Source: Flavobacteriales bacterium (GTDB taxonomy: Bacteria > Bacteroidota > Bacteroidia > Flavobacteriales_E > Vicingaceae). Taken from it: a stretch of 7,196 bases of DNA. The notes under the pieces are model-generated. The model made no database searches, was not told the DNA's origin, and worked only from the letters and a program-made list of their open reading frames with translations. Both the position numbers and the translations under genes were made by a program. The DNA lies in contig DNDT01000497.1 in assembly GCA_003487525.1 (NCBI GenBank), positions 486-7,681 on the forward strand, written 5' to 3'. Each line of letters opens with the position of its first letter. Positions within the stretch are counted from its first letter, which is position 1. Of this stretch, positions 4,024 to 7,196 are shown piece by piece.

Positions 4024-6279
4024 TTATTTATGTGAAGTTTTGAAAAGTGATCTGACAAAGGTTGTTCTTTCTTCGTATTCTTTAAGCCAAAGTACCGGAC
4101 ACTCCACCTGACCGGTAATTTCCCGAACCAGGGATTTCCCAAACAACAATTCAAGGAAATCATCCGATTTACCGCCCATTACCATGAGATCCGCACCCTC
4201 GGATAGTTTCACGATACCGTGCACCAAATCGGTATCCGTTATTGTCCTGATATCCGCCGACAGGTTATTTTCGTCAAGCAGGGTTTTAACCTGATCAATT
4301 TTAAGTTGCCTGGATTCAATATCCGCTCCGCGGCTAAACACAATTCCGACGTTAATATTGGCATTATAAAACTGAGCCAGAGAAGGTGCGATCTCGATGG
4401 CCAGTTCTGTATGAATGTCACCACCGAAGGGGATAAATATGTTCTTTATGTTTTCCGACTTAATTTCCCCATGCAGAATGGCCACTTCATTCGTTGCCTT
4501 TTCCAGTACATCGTCTATCACCGAAGTAAAGATCCTTGCCGTCAGGTTGCTCTTTTTGTTTCTTCCCGTAAGTATAAAATTGCAATTCTCTTCCAGAAGC
4601 GTATCGACAATTCCCTGGGATATCCGATGCGAGATCTTAATGATTGACTTTGAGGAAACGCCTATTTCTTCTGCCAGTTTACTCGCCTCTTCAAGTTTCG
4701 CATTCACCGGGTTTGCATTTTGCAATCCCTCCCTCAGTTTGGTACCTTCATCCAATTCGATGACGTGCAAAAAAATGAGCCGGGCGTCGTACTTTTTGGC
4801 AATGGCAAAGGCCACACTCGACAGGCTTCTGACATCATCGGAATTTGAAAAACAGATCAATATGTTGTACTGTTTTTTTGCAATCTGGTCCAGAATATTC
4901 ACTTTTCTAAGGTATTTTATCTCCCTGTCCGAAGAATAAAATTTATAGACCAGGAGCCCAAGACCGATCCAAATAATGGTAATCATCCATGCCGTCACAC
5001 TATAATCGAGCATGTAAACGGCCAAAAAAAGCAACAAGCTGATTGCCAGTATTGAAACATACGGAAACAACGGAACCTTATACCCTCTGTCCAACTCGGG
5101 TTTCTTCTTGCGCAGCTTTATCATTGCCACATTAACCAATAAGAAGAGCAAAAGGAAAATTATGTCTGCCGCACTTGCCACATCCTCAATGGGTAGTGAG
5201 ACAGCCATAAACACGATGATAAACAGGGAAAACAATATGCTCCAGTGGGGTGTGAAATTCTTCTTGTGAATTTTACTCAGGAATGTCGGGAAATAGCGAT
5301 CTCTTCCCATGGCAAACGCCACCCTTGAGGAAGAATAAATGGTTGCATTTAATGCCGATATGGTGGACATCAGGCCTCCAACCAAAATCAATACGCCGCC
5401 ACCGATAAAAAAGCCACGTGCAACACCCACAAGTGCAATTTCCTTTTGCTCGGCAAGTACATCCCACGGCATCATCCCAACGGGTGTTTCAACCGATCCA
5501 ATAGAGACAAAGGCAACCAAAATATAAATGGGAATAACGATCAACAGCGAATAGAATATGGCAAGGGGAATGTTTCGCTTTGGGTTTTTAATTTCCTCCG
5601 AGCTCTGTGCTATAATTTCAAATCCCTGAAAGGCGATAAACGTAAGTCCCATGGCCTTGAAAACCCCACCATAGCCATTTGGAAAAAACGGGGTAAACGA
5701 GTTTTGCCAGTCGTCGTGCCGAAACACCAATTCGAGACCAAAACCAATGAATATGAGTAAAATGATGATCTTGGCCATGGTAATCAGATTTCCGATCTTG
5801 CCCGTTTCGGATGCTCCGCGAAAATTTACGTAGGCGAACAAAATTGCGGCAGATACGGCCAGAATTTTTTGAGGGGAGAAAAAACCCCAATCGGGGATCA
5901 TCAAATCCATCTCGTTCAGCACAAAACCGAAATACGCGCCAAAACCGAGCGCGTAAAGACTGCATGCAACGGAATGACCGAACCAATCCATCCATCCCGA
6001 GAGAAAACCGAAGGCCTTGGGCAGTCCTTCCTTGATCCACAAATATCCTCCGCCCGCACTATGGTAACACGAACCCAGCTCCGCATAAGACATGGCCGTT
6101 AACAGGGCTACCAGTCCATTTAAAACAAATGTGATGATCAAGGCGGGACCGGCAACTCCGGCGGCAATTCCGATCAATACAAAAATCCCCGCACCGATCA
6201 TGGCACCGACACCAATCAGGGTGGCGTCAAACAACGTCATCTCCCTGGCAAGTTGAATTTCTGTGACCTTATTTTTCAT
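4024..6279 (-). CDS. APC-family amino acid permease fused to two UspA domains
   Basis: This 751-residue protein is about 300 residues longer than a bare permease. Residues 10-447 form a 12-helix APC-superfamily transporter, with the TM1 unwound motif GVGAMIGAGIF (23-33), SYAELGS and GGGYLWI (64-82), FQGFEIIAQSSEEIKNPKRNIP (217-238) and GRDRYFPTFLSKIH (325-338). Two cytoplasmic UspA-like alpha/beta domains follow at about 468-604 (YNILICFSNS start) and 612-733 (NIFIPFGGD start, ending CPVLWLKE). Their ATP-loop motifs are degenerate: G572-x2-K575-x9-T585 in the first and G702-x2-S705-x8-G714 in the second. Such fusions occur in other prokaryotes, and the Usp tail is thought to regulate transport. 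The substrate is probably an amino acid or other amine but is unknown. It is first in an operon with the TM-helix protein. Confidence 0.93.
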   Translation of the reverse strand: MKNKVTEIQLAREMTLFDATLIGVGAMIGAGIFVLIGIAAGVAGPALIITFVLNGLVALLTAMSYAELGSCYHSAGGGYLWIKEGLPKAFGFLSGWMDWFGHSVACSLYALGFGAYFGFVLNEMDLMIPDWGFFSPQKILAVSAAILFAYVNFRGASETGKIGNLITMAKIIILLIFIGFGLELVFRHDDWQNSFTPFFPNGYGGVFKAMGLTFIAFQGFEIIAQSSEEIKNPKRNIPLAIFYSLLIVIPIYILVAFVSIGSVETPVGMMPWDVLAEQKEIALVGVARGFFIGGGVLILVGGLMSTISALNATIYSSSRVAFAMGRDRYFPTFLSKIHKKNFTPHWSILFSLFIIVFMAVSLPIEDVASAADIIFLLLFLLVNVAMIKLRKKKPELDRGYKVPLFPYVSILAISLLLFLAVYMLDYSVTAWMITIIWIGLGLLVYKFYSSDREIKYLRKVNILDQIAKKQYNILICFSNSDDVRSLSSVAFAIAKKYDARLIFLHVIELDEGTKLREGLQNANPVNAKLEEASKLAEEIGVSSKSIIKISHRISQGIVDTLLEENCNFILTGRNKKSNLTARIFTSVIDDVLEKATNEVAILHGEIKSENIKNIFIPFGGDIHTELAIEIAPSLAQFYNANINVGIVFSRGADIESRQLKIDQVKTLLDENNLSADIRTITDTDLVHGIVKLSEGADLMVMGGKSDDFLELLFGKSLVREITGQVECPVLWLKEYEERTTFVRSLFKTSHK

Positions 6280-6315
6280 TTATTTTTTCTGAAAGAACTA
6301 AGGTTAGATTCTAAT

Positions 6316-6346
6316 CAAAGGTTTAATTTTTTGGTTGAAATACCAA
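6316..6346 (-). promoter_or_regulatory. Predicted promoter of the permease-Usp operon
   Basis: On the minus strand TTG (6344-6346), a 20-bp spacer and AACCTTTG (6316-6323) are one base from the Bacteroidota consensus. The predicted start near 6310 gives a leader of about 30 nt to the ATG at 6279. A 5-bp inverted repeat TTGGT/ACCAA with a 6-bp spacer (6331-6346) overlaps the TTG and could bind a regulator, though it may be chance. Confidence 0.45.
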
Positions 6347-6372
6347 TTAAAAACGCCTGTAATTCAATTGAG

Positions 6373-6945
6373 TTACCTCATTCCCAATTTCTTGTTTTGC
6401 CTGAGAAGTTCGATCGCCCCGATCAGCCTTTTTTGCCTGGTTTCTTCCCTTTTTGCATTGTTAAGCCAGGCGATGTACTGCCTCCGGCAACCGGCAGGAA
6501 GGTTCAGGAAATTTGACCATGCCACGCTGTCTGCCTTCAGTATTCTTTCAAATTCGGTCCCGAGCACCAGTTTATCACGTTCGGATGAAATGGAAGAGGA
6601 CGCAGATAAAGCCCTGCGTTCAAAGTATTCAAGACCTGCCCTGGTCATCTTCTTTTCGCGGATCATTATGCGGGCCCGTTCGATGTTGGTTTGGGACCAG
6701 CTGCTTTTTTTACTCCTGACCGTAAATCTGTGGGTGTATCGCTCTTCATCCACCTTCTTTTTTATCCCATCGATCCATCCGAAACAAATAGCCTCTTCAA
6801 CCGATTCGTCATAGCTGATGGTGGGTTTATTGACGCTTTTTTTAACGTAGATCAACCAGACCTCCTTTTCCCTTGAATGGTTCCTGGAAAGCCATTTCCT
6901 CCATTCTTTCCTGTTTTGGGGTTGAAATGAATTCGTCATATACAT
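6373..6945 (-). CDS. YdeI/OmdA-family protein
   Basis: This soluble protein of about 190 residues shows the family signature in order: KEWRKWLSRNH, EVWLIYVKK, ISYDESVEEAICFGWIDGIKKKVDEERYTHRFTVR, KKSSWSQTN, then a helical basic C-terminus with WSNFLNLPAGCRRQYIAWLNNAKREETRQKR, typical of the OmdA-type C-terminal region. Members are widespread and often annotated as YdeI/OmpD-associated or bacteriocin-protection proteins, but the biochemical role is not settled. No signal peptide or membrane segment is seen. I place the start at the ATG at 6945. An upstream in-frame TTG at 6954 overlaps the predicted -7 box, and an ATG at 6939 is also possible. It lies 41 nt after the methyltransferase stop on the same strand, so weak readthrough is possible, though it seems to have its own promoter. 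Confidence 0.88.
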   Translation of the reverse strand: MYMTNSFQPQNRKEWRKWLSRNHSREKEVWLIYVKKSVNKPTISYDESVEEAICFGWIDGIKKKVDEERYTHRFTVRSKKSSWSQTNIERARIMIREKKMTRAGLEYFERRALSASSSISSERDKLVLGTEFERILKADSVAWSNFLNLPAGCRRQYIAWLNNAKREETRQKRLIGAIELLRQNKKLGMR

Positions 6946-6951
6946 CGTTAA

Positions 6952-6959
6952 CAAACTTA
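6952..6959 (-). promoter_or_regulatory. Perfect TAnnTTTG -7 box of the YdeI-family gene
   Basis: TAAGTTTG on the minus strand ends 6 nt before the ATG at 6945, again giving a leaderless or nearly leaderless transcript. No TTG lies 17-23 bp upstream; the closest match is TTTC, with 23-bp spacing. The promoter call therefore rests on the -7 box and its position alone. If correct, it rules out the TTG at 6954 as start codon. Confidence 0.4.
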
Positions 6960-6986
6960 CACCACAGAGAGAAAATGCGGGTGAAA

Positions 6987-7196
6987 TTATTTTTTGACTG
7001 CGTGAAATACGGTCCAGAGAAGATTCCTCCAGACGATATCCGTCTCTGAAAAGCCAGACTTCTCAAGCCATTTTAACTGATCGGTTGCAGCAGCATGAAA
7101 ATCGTGCTGATCCTGATGTTCCATCCAGGTCTTCCAGTCCTGCCCGGTCGATCCCAGTTTCATTGCCTCGTCTTTCCAGGTATCCATATGCTTTTG
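6987..7196 (-). CDS. C-terminal part of a probable class I SAM-dependent methyltransferase (runs off the right edge)
   Basis: The frame is open from the right edge to a TAA at 6987, leaving at least 69 C-terminal residues. The three codons before the internal Met at 7185-7187 contain no stop, so the true start lies outside the window. The pattern WMEHQDQHDFHAAATDQLKWLEKSGFSETDIVWRNLLWTVFHAVKK is that of the end of many Rossmann-type methyltransferases. There a lid helix is followed by 'QL.WL..AGF..vd..wr...f.v....K', which forms the last beta strands. The SAM-binding motifs are not visible, so the substrate cannot be inferred. It may be read with the YdeI-family gene downstream. Confidence 0.68.
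   Translation of the reverse strand, partial: QKHMDTWKDEAMKLGSTGQDWKTWMEHQDQHDFHAAATDQLKWLEKSGFSETDIVWRNLLWTVFHAVKK

Noticed and set aside
4219..4939. Long plus-strand open frames (up to about 174 codons) opposite the permease-Usp gene
   Set aside because: They lie antisense to a well-supported gene, have no family resemblance and no promoter; they mirror the codon use of the minus-strand gene.
6304..6314. TTAGATTCTAA palindrome in the permease leader, with the same half-sites as the Fur-like box
   Set aside because: The half-site spacing is 1 bp instead of 5 bp, so a single Fur-type dimer would not read it the same way; the short arms are easily chance.
6359..6376. GTAATTCAATTGAGTTAC, an 18-bp near-palindrome at the end of the YdeI-family gene
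   Set aside because: It has no loop and no T-run for a terminator and includes the stop codon; an operator role for the permease promoter cannot be supported.
6335..6814. Plus-strand open frame of about 159 codons
   Set aside because: It is antisense to the YdeI-family gene, whose family motifs are clear; the plus-strand product resembles nothing and is low in complexity.
6946..6954. TTG at 6954 as start of the YdeI-family protein
   Set aside because: It overlaps a perfect -7 box, and ATG codons follow at 6945 and 6939 with the family motif starting only later.

Overview
The window looks like chromosome from a Bacteroidota bacterium, probably of the Cytophagales/Flavobacteria type. This rests on protein style and on promoters. 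Four starts have a box matching or nearly matching TAnnTTTG with a TTG 17-23 bp upstream, and a fifth has a perfect box without a clear TTG. Shine-Dalgarno sequences are weak or absent. No mobile element, CRISPR array, tRNA or rRNA gene is visible, and no gap between genes exceeds 300 bp.

Layout. (1) Positions 1-279, minus strand: N-terminal part of an exported protein that may carry TPR repeats. (2) Positions 465-1990, minus strand: a translationally coupled pair, a lipoprotein with tandem CbiX/CbiK chelatase-like domains followed by a small PepSY-type membrane protein. A perfect 7-1-7 palindrome of Fur-family geometry sits just upstream. (3) Positions 1991-2274: a 284-bp divergent control region with several dyads, including an FNR/DNR-like box at about -41.5 relative to a predicted start. 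(4) Positions 2275-3317, plus strand: the di-iron iron-sulfur repair protein RIC (YtfE/ScdA family), then a 77-residue protein of unknown function with its own near-ideal promoter 5 nt before its ATG. (5) Positions 3359-6279, minus strand: an APC-family permease fused to two universal-stress-protein domains, and 11 nt later a membrane protein of the conserved-TM-helix (CmpX / MscS-associated) type. (6) Positions 6373-7196, minus strand: a YdeI/OmdA-family protein and the C-terminal end of a probable SAM-dependent methyltransferase.

How the parts may fit together. The centre (465-3317) reads as a metal and nitrosative-stress locus. RIC repairs Fe-S or di-iron centres damaged by NO or oxidants, and its promoter looks activatable by a CRP/FNR-family NO or oxygen sensor. 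The divergent operon encodes an envelope-anchored chelatase-like lipoprotein and a membrane partner related to iron-siderophore reductases, behind a Fur-like operator. A role in iron or haem handling is inference. The permease-Usp / TM-helix operon looks like a separate transport and envelope-stress unit. The most novel candidates are the lipoprotein chelatase/PepSY pair, the 77-residue protein after ric, and two promoters placed so close to the ATG that leaderless mRNAs are predicted.
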